Notes: generated by a model from the letters alone, not told the origin. Counted from the first letter of the stretch, positions 51,567 through 59,968 are shown. The stretch is DNA of 64,000 nt from Rhodothermales bacterium (GCA_041391505.1 JAWKNW010000013.1:1-64000), one strand, 5' to 3'. Program-made: numbers and translations.

Positions 51567-53492
51567 ATGCCCGTTAAGCCACCCGCCTCCTCCGGCGATG
51601 GCGCTCCCGTCAGCGCCGACGCCATCGAACGCCCGCACGCCCATGCTGCCGAACTGGCGGCCGAAATGACACGCCCGCTGCCCGGATCGCGGAAGATCTA
51701 TGTGGAAGGCAGCCGGCCGGATATCCGCGTTCCGATGCGCGAAATCGAACAGGAGGATACCCCCTCGCTGTTCGGCGCCGCCGAAAATCCGCCCTTTTTT
51801 GTCTACGACACGTCCGGCCCCTACACCGACCCTGATGTCGCCGTCGACGTCCGCGCCGGCATCGCGCCGATCCGCGAGCCCTGGATCGCCGAACGCGGCG
51901 ACTTCGACGAGCTGCCCGGGCCGACCTCGGCTTACGGACAGACGCGCGCCGGCGACGAACGGCTCGATCCGCTCCGTTTCGATCACATCCGGATGCCCCG
52001 CCGGGCGAAAGCCGGCCGGCGCGTCACGCAGATGCATTATGCGAAGCAGGGCATCGTCACACCGGAAATGGAATACATCGCCATCCGCGAAAGCCAGCGG
52101 CTGGAATCGCTGAAGGAGTGCGGCCTGTTTGCCCAGCATCCCGGCCACGCGTTCGGCGCGGCCATCCCGGCCGACATCACGCCGGAATTCGTGCGCAGCG
52201 AGGTGGCGCGCGGACGCGCGATCGTGCCGGCAAACATCAACCATCCGGAACTGGAGCCGATGATCATCGGCCGCAACTTCCTAGTGAAGATCAACGCCAA
52301 CATGGGCAACTCGGCCGTCACGTCGTCGATCGCCGAGGAAGTGGAGAAGATGGTGTGGGCCACGCGCTGGGGCGCCGACACGATCATGGACCTGTCGACC
52401 GGCAAGAATATCCACGAGACGCGCGAGTGGATCCTGCGCAACAGCCCGGTGCCCGTGGGCACGGTGCCGATCTATCAGGCGCTCGAGAAGGTCGATGGCA
52501 AGCCCGAGGAATTGACCTGGGAGCTGTTCCGCGACACGCTCGTCGAGCAGGCGGAGCAGGGCGTCGACTATTTTACGCTGCACGCCGGCGTGTTGCTGCC
52601 GTTCGTCCCGCTCACCGCGAACCGCGTCACGGGCATCGTATCGCGCGGCGGGTCGATCCTCGCCAAATGGTGCCTGGCCCATCACCAGGAAAACTTCATC
52701 TACACGCACTGGGATGAGGTGTGCGAGATCCTGGCCGCCTACGACGTGTCCATCTCGCTCGGCGACGGCCTGCGCCCCGGCTCCATCGCCGACGCGAACG
52801 ACGAAGCCCAGTTTGCCGAACTCAAGGTACAGGGCGAACTCACGACGCGGGCCTGGGATTTCGACGTGCAGGTGATGAACGAGGGACCGGGCCATGTCCC
52901 GATGCACCTGATCAAAGAAAACATGGAGAAGCAGCTGGAATGGTGCCACGAGGCGCCATTCTACACGCTCGGGCCGCTCACCACCGATATCGCGCCGGCG
53001 TACGACCACATCACGTCGGCGATCGGCGCCGCCATGATCGGCTGGTACGGCACCGCCATGTTGTGCTACGTCACGCCGAAAGAGCATCTCGGCTTGCCGA
53101 ACAAGCACGATGTGCGGGAGGGGGTGATCACCTACAAGATCGCGGCGCACGCGGCCGACCTGGCCAAGGGGCATCCCGGGGCGCAGGCGCGCGACAATGC
53201 GCTCTCCAAGGCGCGTTTCGAATTCCGCTGGCGGGATCAGTTCAACCTCAGCCTGGATCCCGAACGCGCCCGCGAGTACCACGACGAGACGTTGCCCAAG
53301 GAATCGGCGAAGATCGCCCATTTCTGCTCGATGTGCGGCCCGCGGTTCTGCTCGATGAAGATCACGCAGGACGTGCGCGATTATGCGAAGGCGAAGGGCC
53401 TGCTCGATGCGCAGACGGCGCTCAAGGAGGGGATGAAAGAGCAGGCGGAGGCGTTCCGCTCGCAGGGCGGAGAGCTGTACCACAAGGCCTGA
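51567..53492 (+). CDS. thiC: phosphomethylpyrimidine synthase ThiC
   Basis: 641 residues from ATG at 51567, the first start downstream of the riboswitch; an earlier in-frame ATG-type start lies inside the riboswitch and is rejected. The unusual radical SAM cluster motif at the C-terminus is Cys587-SM-Cys590-GPRF-Cys595. Other hallmarks are ITPEMEYIAIRE, GRNFLVKINANMGNSAVTSS, MDLSTGKNIHETREWILRNSPVPVGTVPIYQALEK-type region and NEGPGHVPMHLI. It converts aminoimidazole ribotide to HMP phosphate in thiamin synthesis. No other thi gene is in the window. Confidence 0.97.
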   Translation: MPVKPPASSGDGAPVSADAIERPHAHAAELAAEMTRPLPGSRKIYVEGSRPDIRVPMREIEQEDTPSLFGAAENPPFFVYDTSGPYTDPDVAVDVRAGIAPIREPWIAERGDFDELPGPTSAYGQTRAGDERLDPLRFDHIRMPRRAKAGRRVTQMHYAKQGIVTPEMEYIAIRESQRLESLKECGLFAQHPGHAFGAAIPADITPEFVRSEVARGRAIVPANINHPELEPMIIGRNFLVKINANMGNSAVTSSIAEEVEKMVWATRWGADTIMDLSTGKNIHETREWILRNSPVPVGTVPIYQALEKVDGKPEELTWELFRDTLVEQAEQGVDYFTLHAGVLLPFVPLTANRVTGIVSRGGSILAKWCLAHHQENFIYTHWDEVCEILAAYDVSISLGDGLRPGSIADANDEAQFAELKVQGELTTRAWDFDVQVMNEGPGHVPMHLIKENMEKQLEWCHEAPFYTLGPLTTDIAPAYDHITSAIGAAMIGWYGTAMLCYVTPKEHLGLPNKHDVREGVITYKIAAHAADLAKGHPGAQARDNALSKARFEFRWRDQFNLSLDPERAREYHDETLPKESAKIAHFCSMCGPRFCSMKITQDVRDYAKAKGLLDAQTALKEGMKEQAEAFRSQGGELYHKA

Positions 53493-53504
53493 TCGGCAGG
53501 ATTC

Positions 53505-53549
53505 GGGGCGAGCATGAGCGCGGCGCGCGTCCGCTCGTGCTCGCCCCGT
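53505..53549. terminator. 17-bp hairpin between convergent genes (thiC and 53554 gene)
   Basis: CGGGGCGAGCATGAGCG (53505-53521) pairs with CGCTCGTGCTCGCCCCG (53533-53549), with a single G-U pair; loop of 11 nt. It begins 13 nt after the thiC stop and ends 5 nt before the stop of the convergent gene. There is no T-tract. It is the same design as the hairpin at 15651-15695. Confidence 0.7.
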
Positions 53550-53553
53550 TCCG

Positions 53554-53847
53554 TCAGGACGGGTCCGCTTCCTCGCTCTCGCCGGACCTTGTATCGAAAT
53601 AGCGCCAGGCCTCGTAGGCCAGCGTGACGGCGATGGCGCCTCCGTAGGAGCCGCCCACGACCGTCACGATGCGCATGCCCAGCGACAGAGCCATCCGGCT
53701 CGATACGAACGAGCCCACGACACTTCCCGCAAGCGCGCCGACGCGCTTGAGTTCACGTTCCCAGTCGACCGACTCGAGGTTGACGCGCAGGTCATTGAGC
53801 GCTTCGAAAGGGAAACCATATCCGGAATCGCCGGCAGGTGTTTCCAT
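53554..53847 (-). CDS. small protein with a glycine-rich hydrophobic segment, unknown function
   Basis: 97 residues. The first 35 are polar (NDLRVNLESVDWERELKRV). The centre (LAGSVVGSFVSSRMALSLGMRIVTVVGGSYGGAIAVTLAYEAWRYF) is hydrophobic and Gly/Ser-rich, enough for one or two membrane passes, and the tail is acidic. No family recognised. It is convergent with thiC and shares the hairpin terminator at 53505-53549. Confidence 0.6.
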   Translation of the reverse strand: METPAGDSGYGFPFEALNDLRVNLESVDWERELKRVGALAGSVVGSFVSSRMALSLGMRIVTVVGGSYGGAIAVTLAYEAWRYFDTRSGESEEADPS

Positions 53848-54020
53848 AAGCTTGCTGTTGGGTCAGGTTGTGAGGAGGACTACGGCATCGTGGATAAAAA
53901 GTTTTTGGGATGCCGGCGGTTAAGTCTGCGTGCCGCCAGACGATACCGTGAGTAGGGAAGCAGGACGGTGTGGATGTGCCGGCGCTGTTTTCCGCTTAAA
54001 ACCCCGCAGCCTGGACGCAC

Positions 54021-54164
54021 ATGGAGTATCCGAACAACCTGGAAACAGGTACGGAAGAATTATCGAATGAAGAAATTGTGTCGGGCCTGGTTCTCTTGTT
54101 TCTGCTGATGCTGATGAATGCCGTATTACTCCTGGATTGGTTCGGTATCATCTCGCTGGCGTAA
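54021..54164 (+). CDS. small single-pass membrane protein (47 residues)
   Basis: An ATG at 54021 opens a 48-codon frame ending TAA at 54162-54164. The product has a polar, acidic first half (NNLETGTEELSNEE) and a strongly hydrophobic second half (LVLLFLLMLMNAVLLLDWFGII), consistent with one membrane helix. A good intrinsic terminator follows at 54226-54256, which supports a real transcript. It is too short for routine gene calling. No family known to me. Confidence 0.5.
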   Translation: MEYPNNLETGTEELSNEEIVSGLVLLFLLMLMNAVLLLDWFGIISLA

Positions 54165-54225
54165 CCAGTTGTCGCGACCAACGGAATTCGCCTCCCGGAC
54201 AACGAGCAATCGTTGAGGCGAACGT

Positions 54226-54256
54226 AGCCCAGCCCCGTAAGGCTGGGCTTTTTTTT
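54226..54256 (+). terminator. intrinsic terminator
   Basis: AGCCCAGCC (54226-54234), loop CCGTAA, GGCTGGGCT (54241-54249), then a run of eight T. A second small hairpin with a GCAA tetraloop (54200-54215) precedes it. It should end the transcript carrying the small ORF at 54021-54164. Confidence 0.88.
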
Positions 54257-54342
54257 GTTCAGCCGGCACCTCGCCGGATGCCTCGCCCGGAACGCGTCCG
54301 AATCTTCTCATAAAACGGTTACGAGCGGGTAACAAGTTAGTG

Positions 54343-54371
54343 TTGCAGGGGCCTGATAGCACTGTTATTAA
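54343..54371 (+). promoter_or_regulatory. candidate promoter for the di-heme peroxidase gene
   Basis: TTGCAG (54343-54348), 17-bp spacer, TATTAA (54366-54371). Three and four matches to the sigma-70 consensus. It would give a leader of roughly 300 nt before the ATG at 54680. A 12-bp palindrome AAAAGCGCTTTT lies at 54384-54395 just downstream and GTTAC-N6-GTAAC lies upstream at 54318-54333; either could be an operator. The rest of the 54257-54633 stretch holds nothing I recognise. Confidence 0.35.
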
Positions 54372-54633
54372 TGTTGAGCCTGGAAAAGCGCTTTTATCGT
54401 GGAATGGTGTTTGTCCCAACACCCTTCTGATTGCGGTCTGGCTGTCCCCTTGAGTCCGCAAGCGCTTCTGCTGTGCGTGGCGTCGCGACATTCTCCTCTC
54501 TTCCCGTCGCGCGCGCAGCGTGTTTCCGTTTGTCATCCCCCCTCCAAGTCCCTTTCCGCCGCCGATCCTGTCGGCCGGTGAAGGCCTGTCTATTTCCAGG
54601 CCGTCCCGTAGGCGTAGGGCGCATGGGGGAAGG

Positions 54634-54677
54634 CAAACCTCTTACAACCACCTTATTCTGTAGACCCAAGAGGTTTG
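54634..54677 (+). promoter_or_regulatory. stem-loop covering the ribosome-binding site of the di-heme peroxidase gene
   Basis: CAAACCTCTT (54634-54643) is the exact reverse complement of AAGAGGTTTG (54668-54677). The right arm holds AAGAGG, a good Shine-Dalgarno 6 nt before the ATG at 54680. The 10-bp stem with a 24-nt loop would hide it. This suggests translation control by an unknown signal such as temperature, a ligand or a small RNA. Confidence 0.5.
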
Positions 54678-54679
54678 AC

Positions 54680-57496
54680 ATGAACATCGTTACAAGGCTT
54701 TGTGCGCTATTGTTGCTAGCGTGCGCGAGCCCCATTGTACTCCCCGAAGCCTGGGCTCAGGTGCCTGTGGGCACCCCGCCGCCGTTGAGTACGCTGGCGG
54801 TGCCGGGGCCGGACAACTTGCCGGCCATCGATCCGAACCTGTCGAATTTGATCAATAACAAGAAGGTCCCGTATTCGCAGTTCGTCATCGATGAACAGGC
54901 GCTCGTCCAGCTGGGCAAGGCGCTTTTCTGGGATATGCAGGTGGGCAGCGATGGGGTCCAGGCGTGCGCGAGTTGTCACTTCGCCGCAGGCATCGACTCC
55001 CGTTCGCTCAACCAGCTCAACCCCGGTTTGAACGGGGGGGACACCAGCTACCAGCTGGGTGGACCGAATTACCAGCTCAAGGCGGGCGATTATCCGTTCC
55101 ATAAACTCGCCGATCCTGCGGACGCCGCTTCCGCGGTGCAGCACGACTACAACGAGGTCGCTTCATCGCAGGGGATCGCCGGCTCGATCTTTAACGACAT
55201 CGTACCGGGTAGCGGGGTGGACGACATCACGACGATCGCGAACGACGCGCCGTTCAACAACGGTTCGTGGAATACGCGCCGCGTCGAGCCGCGTAATACG
55301 CCCTCTACCGTGAACGCGGTCTTCAATTTCCGCAATTTCTGGGATGGCCGGGCGTCGAACAACTTCAACGGGGTGAATCCCTTTGGCAACCGCGACACGC
55401 AGGCCATGGTGGTCAAAGCGCAGGGGACCAATGCCCGGGCGACGAAGGTCCTGTTGATGCTGTCCAGTCTGGCATCACAGGCGGTCGGGCCGGTGCTGAG
55501 CGACTTCGAGATGTCGGCCGCCGGGCGCAACTGGGGGAAGGTAGGCAAGAAGCTGCTGGACCCCAACCTGGTGCCGCTGGCGGGGCAGATCGTCGATCCG
55601 ACGGATCCCTTCCTCGGAAGCCTGTCGAACGGTCCCGGCCAGCCGGGTCTGAATACGACCTATGCCGACATGGTGAAGGCCGCGTTCAACGCCCAGTGGT
55701 GGAACTCCGCGCGCATCATCACCTTCCGGACGGCCTCCAACGGTACACTGATTCCGGTGGTGGGCAAGAGCGGCACGCCGGCCAACTCCGATCAGTTCAC
55801 GGTGATGGAGGCCAACTTCTCGTTGTTCTTCGGGCTGGCGGTACAGGCCTACGAGCAGGAGCTCGTCTCGGATCAGACGCCGTTCGACGCGTTCGCCGGC
55901 GGCAACCTGAACGCCCTGACGGCGCAGCAGCAGCGCGGCCTGAACATCTTCCTGAACGTCGGTCTCGACCCGACCGTGCCCGTGGGCGCGTGCATCGTGT
56001 GTCATGCCGGCTCGGTCTTTACGTCGGCCACGACCAACCAGATCGGTCTGGTCCTCGATGCGCCTCCGGCGCCGCCCGAGGCCATTTTCGAGCGGATGCA
56101 GGCCGCCTTCGGGGCCGCGCTGGCCACGCTGCTTTTCACAGCAGGACCGGTGCCGCCGCCGCCTCCCGGCGAGGTGATCATTCCGCTCACGTTCGATCCG
56201 CGAGGCACGTTCCTCGAAGTCACGAACAGCGGCACGACGGATGTGTTGTTCTCGGGGCTCATGCCCGGCACGCCGCAGCCGTTCCCGCAGACCGGGGTTT
56301 GCACCACCGATGCGCAGGCGCTCGTGATGACGGCGTCGCCGCTCGTGACGGCGGTGGGCGCGACCGCCGCGGCCGACTTCACTCTGACGGCCGATTGCGC
56401 GTATGAGTTCGCGACGACGATCGATCTGTTGCCTGTCGGCTTCTACGATCTGTATGTGGATGGCGCGCTCATGGGCACGATGCAGCAGGTGCCGCCGGTC
56501 ATCTACGACCTCGGCTTCTACAACATCGGCGTGCGCCCGACGGCCGAGGACATCGGCATCGGGGGCAAGGATCCCTTCGGGAATCCGCTGTCGTTTTCCG
56601 ACATGGAGCTGCTTCAGCCCGGCCGGCGCGACACCCGCGTAGGGGTCCCGGGTGGCGGCATCGGCGGCGGGTTTGAGCTCAACCCGCCGGCGGGTGCCCT
56701 CGGCGAAGGTATGGACTCTCCCGGTGCCTTCAAGACGCCGACGCTGCGCAATGTCGAACTGACGGCGCCCTACTTCCATAACGGCGGCCAGCTCAACCTG
56801 ACGCAGGTGGTGGAATTCTACAATCGCGGGGGCGATTTCGCCGCCGCGAACCTGGCCACGCTCGACGCGGACATCGCCCCGATCGGCATGACCTCGCAGG
56901 ATATCGCGGATCTCGTCGCGTTCCTGCGTTCGCTCACGGACGAGCGGGTGCGGAACCAGGCGGCGCCGTTCGATCATCCGCAGCTGTTCATTCCGAACGG
57001 CCATAGCGACATCGACGGGATCACGCTGCTGGCCGAACTGCCCGCGGTGGGCGCGGCCGGCGGTTCGCCGATCACCACGTTCCTGTCGACCAATGGCCCC
57101 GCCCTGGCGATGGCCGGCACGGCGCCGAACGTGGGCCGGGATGCCCCCGCGCTGGCATCGGTAAGCGAAGACACGGCGGGCGAGTTGCGTGTCGCCACGA
57201 ACGACGACGCGGTGCCGGCGACGTTCGATTTGTCGCAGAACTATCCGAACCCGTTCAACCCGAGCACGACGATTCGTTTTTCGCTTGCGAAACCGATCGA
57301 CGTCACCCTCGAGGTCTACAACCTGCTCGGTCAGCGCGTGCGCACGCTCGTGCAGGATCAGCTCGACGCCGGCATCCACGCGATTACGTGGGACGGCACG
57401 GGCGACGACGGACGCGAAGTAGCCTCGGGTTCGTACATCTACCGGATCTCGACGCCGAACTTCACGAGCAGCCGCACGATGGTTTTCGCCAAATAA
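54680..57496 (+). CDS. di-heme cytochrome c peroxidase/MauG-family protein with inserted domain and T9SS sorting domain
   Basis: 938 residues from ATG at 54680, which gives a signal peptide ending PEAWAQ. Two heme-c motifs: Cys96-AS-Cys99-His100 and Cys438-IV-Cys441-His442. Family segments include RNTPSTVNAVFNFRNFWDGRA, AGALGEGMDSPGAFKTPTLRNVELTAPYFHNG and MTSQDIADLVAFLRSL. Between the second heme site and the usual FYNIGVRP (from residue 613) lies an insert of about 150 residues that looks like a beta-rich domain. Residues about 850-938 are a type-A sorting domain with NYPNPFNPST. It probably reduces peroxide or oxidises another substrate outside the cell. The 5' leader carries the stem-loop at 54634-54677. 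Confidence 0.9.
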   Translation: MNIVTRLCALLLLACASPIVLPEAWAQVPVGTPPPLSTLAVPGPDNLPAIDPNLSNLINNKKVPYSQFVIDEQALVQLGKALFWDMQVGSDGVQACASCHFAAGIDSRSLNQLNPGLNGGDTSYQLGGPNYQLKAGDYPFHKLADPADAASAVQHDYNEVASSQGIAGSIFNDIVPGSGVDDITTIANDAPFNNGSWNTRRVEPRNTPSTVNAVFNFRNFWDGRASNNFNGVNPFGNRDTQAMVVKAQGTNARATKVLLMLSSLASQAVGPVLSDFEMSAAGRNWGKVGKKLLDPNLVPLAGQIVDPTDPFLGSLSNGPGQPGLNTTYADMVKAAFNAQWWNSARIITFRTASNGTLIPVVGKSGTPANSDQFTVMEANFSLFFGLAVQAYEQELVSDQTPFDAFAGGNLNALTAQQQRGLNIFLNVGLDPTVPVGACIVCHAGSVFTSATTNQIGLVLDAPPAPPEAIFERMQAAFGAALATLLFTAGPVPPPPPGEVIIPLTFDPRGTFLEVTNSGTTDVLFSGLMPGTPQPFPQTGVCTTDAQALVMTASPLVTAVGATAAADFTLTADCAYEFATTIDLLPVGFYDLYVDGALMGTMQQVPPVIYDLGFYNIGVRPTAEDIGIGGKDPFGNPLSFSDMELLQPGRRDTRVGVPGGGIGGGFELNPPAGALGEGMDSPGAFKTPTLRNVELTAPYFHNGGQLNLTQVVEFYNRGGDFAAANLATLDADIAPIGMTSQDIADLVAFLRSLTDERVRNQAAPFDHPQLFIPNGHSDIDGITLLAELPAVGAAGGSPITTFLSTNGPALAMAGTAPNVGRDAPALASVSEDTAGELRVATNDDAVPATFDLSQNYPNPFNPSTTIRFSLAKPIDVTLEVYNLLGQRVRTLVQDQLDAGIHAITWDGTGDDGREVASGSYIYRISTPNFTSSRTMVFAK

Positions 57497-57514
57497 GCGC
57501 TTTGCTCCAGGGAT

Positions 57515-57551
57515 AAAAAAGGCGAGCCGAGGGACACGGCTCGCCTTTTTT
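57515..57551. terminator. bidirectional intrinsic terminator
   Basis: AAAAAAGGCGAGCCG (57515-57529), 7-nt loop, CGGCTCGCC (57537-57545), then six T (57546-57551). It follows the di-heme peroxidase stop by 18 nt and has an A-run on the other side, so it can work in both directions. It separates that gene from folK. Confidence 0.92.
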
Positions 57552-57642
57552 ATGGTCTCCAGGGGCGCCCTCTCGGGAAAGAAACGATGCGGAGTTTCGG
57601 GCGTCTACATCCGTCCCCATCCACCCAGCGATTCCCGAACAC

Positions 57643-58170
57643 ATGGCCGAACCCGTCGCGACCGCCTATATCGCGCTTGGCTCCAATCTGGGCGATCGCC
57701 TGGAAATGCTGCGTTTTGCGATACGCCGGCTGGTAGACCACCCGCTCATCTGCGTAACCGGTGGATCGCCGGTGTTCGAGTCGCCGGCTATGACGCTCAG
57801 CGGGGGGGAGTCGCAGCCGGACTATCTCAATGCGGTCATCCGGATCTGCACGCCGATGGAGCCCGACGAGGTGCTGGCCTTGCTGCTCGACATCGAGCGG
57901 GAAGCCGGCCGGGTCCGGAATGGAACGCGCTGGGCTCCGCGACCCCTCGATCTCGACGTGCTTTCGTTCGGGGACCAGGTCGTCCGCTCGGACGCCCTGA
58001 CGCTGCCGCATCCCCGCCTTGCCGAGCGACGTTTCGTGCTCGAGCCGTGGGCGCGCATCGCGCCGGATTATGTCGTTCCTGGTCCCACGCCGGCACGCGT
58101 CGATGCGCTGCTCGCGCAGTGCGAAGATCCGGGTAAGCTTTCTCTTTTCTCGGAAAGCCTGCTTGACTAG
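57643..58170 (+). CDS. folK: 2-amino-4-hydroxy-6-hydroxymethyldihydropteridine pyrophosphokinase
   Basis: 175 residues. HPPK pattern: AYIALGSNLGDRLEML at the start, FESPAM, YLNAVIRI, and the catalytic loop RWAPRPLDLDVLSFGD with the two Asp that bind Mg. Then LPHPRLAERRFVLEPWARIAP. It transfers pyrophosphate from ATP to the pterin in folate synthesis. It is followed 45 bp later by a deoxynucleoside kinase, a pairing common in Bacteroidota. A short hairpin (ACTAGGC 58166-58172 with GCCTAGT 58184-58190) overlaps the stop. Confidence 0.95.
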   Translation: MAEPVATAYIALGSNLGDRLEMLRFAIRRLVDHPLICVTGGSPVFESPAMTLSGGESQPDYLNAVIRICTPMEPDEVLALLLDIEREAGRVRNGTRWAPRPLDLDVLSFGDQVVRSDALTLPHPRLAERRFVLEPWARIAPDYVVPGPTPARVDALLAQCEDPGKLSLFSESLLD

Positions 58171-58215
58171 GCGCCCCCGAACGGCCTAGTATAACCGGAA
58201 ATCCACCATCGACGC

Positions 58216-58938
58216 ATGAACGACGCCGACGCACATACCGACGAAACGCAGGACGCGGTCGAGCCGGAACGGTACCCGCTGCGCGACGATCTGCGCTACA
58301 TCGTGATCGAAGGGGTGATCGGGGCCGGAAAGACCTCGCTGGCGAAACGGCTCGCCGAGCGCTTCAACGGGCAACTCGTGCTCGAAGAGTTCGAGCAAAA
58401 CCCCTTTCTGGAGCGTTTTTACGAGGACAAGAAGCGGTGGGCTTTTCAAACCCAGCTCAGCTTTCTGGCCAGCCGGTTCCGCCAGCAGAAGGCGCTCCTC
58501 GCGCGCGACCTGTTCCACCAGGTCGTCATCAGCGACTATATCTTCGACAAGGACCGCATCTTCGCCCATCTCAACCTCCAGGGGGATGAGCTGCATCTGT
58601 ACGAAACCCTGTTCAACCAGATGCAGATGACCACGGCGGTGCCGGATCTGGTCGTCTACCTCCAGTCGAACACCGAACGCCTCATGAAAAACATCGACGA
58701 GCGGCAGCGCAGCTATGAGGCGCGCATGAGCCGGTCGTACATCGAGTCGTTGAACGAGGCCTACAACTTTTATTTCTTCCGCTTCACCCGCTGCCCGCTT
58801 CTCATCATCAAGGCGACCCACATCGACTTTGTCAACAACCCGGCGCATCTGGACGAGCTGATCCGCGTGATCACCACGCTCCGTCATCCGGGGACGACCT
58901 ATTTCACGCCCGTCGGCGAGGGCGAGGCGCGCGTGTAG
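58216..58938 (+). CDS. deoxynucleoside kinase (deoxyadenosine/deoxyguanosine kinase type)
   Basis: 240 residues. P-loop GVIGAGKTS with Lys39, base-binding region EEFEQNPFLERFYEDKKRWAFQTQLSFLASRF-type segment, the DRS-like SDYIFDKDRIFA, and the lid RQRSYEARMSRSYIESL. It phosphorylates purine deoxynucleosides in salvage. An N-terminal acidic tail of about 25 residues is extra. It sits directly after folK on the same strand. Confidence 0.93.
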   Translation: MNDADAHTDETQDAVEPERYPLRDDLRYIVIEGVIGAGKTSLAKRLAERFNGQLVLEEFEQNPFLERFYEDKKRWAFQTQLSFLASRFRQQKALLARDLFHQVVISDYIFDKDRIFAHLNLQGDELHLYETLFNQMQMTTAVPDLVVYLQSNTERLMKNIDERQRSYEARMSRSYIESLNEAYNFYFFRFTRCPLLIIKATHIDFVNNPAHLDELIRVITTLRHPGTTYFTPVGEGEARV

Positions 58939-58982
58939 TTCGAAGTGTAAGGCGAACACCGGGAACGCCCGATCTCCTTCCT

Positions 58983-59666
58983 CTAGACCCCGAAGCGGAA
59001 CGTGAGGGTCGTATAGCTGCGCACGGGCTGACCATCCTTTCTCGCCGGCTGAAACATCCAGCGCCGGGCGGCGGCGAGGGCGGACTCTTCCAGGCCGTAG
59101 TTGAGGGCCGGCACCGCCTGCTTTTCGTCGTTCGAGCCGCTCAGCAAAAACCGCTCGAGCACGGATGCCTCCCTGACGCCTCCCTTTTCGTCCACCAGCA
59201 CCTGGACGACCACTTCCGCCCGAACCCGGTTGCGCCGCGCGTCGCGGGTGTATTCGGGTTCGACGAACCGGAGCGGTTTCGGGCCGACGGAGGGGGCCTG
59301 AAACGAGGGGGGGCCGGCGCCGGCCTGTCCCTCGACGGCGTCTTCATCCTCACCGTACTGCTCCAGGACCAGCATCTGGTCTTCGATCAGGAGTTCCGTT
59401 TCGAGCACCACATCGTCCGGCACGACGACCGGAATGGTGGGGGGCGGCGGAGGTGGTTTGCGCTGCTGCTGGCGGGTGGGGAGGATTTCCTCCATCTGAA
59501 TCACTTCCTGGCCCGAGGTGTGATAGAGGGCCTCCGGATCGGTCGACGGCTGGATGGCCGGCCAGAAGCGGAAGAGCGCCCAGAGGACCAGCTGGCTCGC
59601 CAGGATGCTGCATAGCACCCTCAGGCGGTAGGCCGTCGTGTCGTCGTATGTCCGATGGAGACGCAA
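58983..59666 (-). CDS. TonB-family energy-transducing protein
   Basis: 227 residues if read from TTG at 59664-59666; no ATG or GTG precedes it before an in-frame stop, so the rare start is a choice by elimination. One N-terminal membrane helix (LRVLCSILASQLVLWALFRFW), a Pro-rich linker (RKPPPPPPTIPVVVPDD), an acidic/Gly-rich middle and a C-terminal TonB domain (LRFVEPEYTRDARRNRVRAEVVVQVLVDEKGGVREASV, AARRWMFQPARKDGQPV). It should transfer proton-motive energy to outer-membrane receptors; no ExbB/ExbD or receptor gene is nearby. Confidence 0.88.
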   Translation of the reverse strand: MRLHRTYDDTTAYRLRVLCSILASQLVLWALFRFWPAIQPSTDPEALYHTSGQEVIQMEEILPTRQQQRKPPPPPPTIPVVVPDDVVLETELLIEDQMLVLEQYGEDEDAVEGQAGAGPPSFQAPSVGPKPLRFVEPEYTRDARRNRVRAEVVVQVLVDEKGGVREASVLERFLLSGSNDEKQAVPALNYGLEESALAAARRWMFQPARKDGQPVRSYTTLTFRFGV

Positions 59667-59700
59667 ATCGATGGGGCCCTGGAGGCGTTCTGGGCGCTGG

Positions 59701-59736
59701 AATCCGAACTACAATCCGAACCAAAATCCGAACTCC
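59701..59736. repeat. three direct 12-bp repeats upstream of the TonB-like gene
   Basis: AATCCGAACTAC, AATCCGAACCAA and AATCCGAACTCC lie head to tail in the 361-bp gap 59667-60027, 35 bp upstream of the TonB-like start. The shared core is AATCCGAAC. Such iterated sites can be operator boxes; a chance microsatellite is also possible. Confidence 0.6.
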
Positions 59737-59853
59737 AGGCGAGCGATCCATGCGCCGGAGGAGGCGTGCCCGGTAGATACTTCAAAGCAAATCAGCAGTT
59801 TCTTGACGAAACGGAATGCGGCTGCCCGCGTTTTGTGGTTGATCGCAATTTGG

Positions 59854-59967
59854 ATGGTTCGTACCTTACGATCCGATCATCAAAACCCACTTACTGGCCT
59901 CTTGACGCACGTTTTGCCGATACCGCTGGACAAGTTTAAATGGAAAAGCGGCCGTATTTTTGGCTGA
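59854..59967 (+). CDS. putative leader peptide of the carAB transcript (37 residues)
   Basis: ATG at 59854, TGA at 59965-59967, one base before the stem of the terminator at 59969-59998. The peptide is basic and mixed (MVRTLRSDHQ at the start, KWKSGRIFG at the end). Its stop position means that a ribosome at the stop codon would cover the first arm of the hairpin. No good Shine-Dalgarno is visible. The frame stays open upstream to 59638, so the start is uncertain. Confidence 0.4.
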   Translation: MVRTLRSDHQNPLTGLLTHVLPIPLDKFKWKSGRIFG

Positions 59968-59968
59968 G

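Noticed and set aside
54126..54536. Minus-strand open frame upstream of the peroxidase gene
   Set aside because: It runs through the terminator at 54226-54256, is Arg-rich, and has no domain.
55475..57379. Long minus-strand open frame opposite the di-heme peroxidase
   Set aside because: Arg/His-rich shadow frame with no domain.
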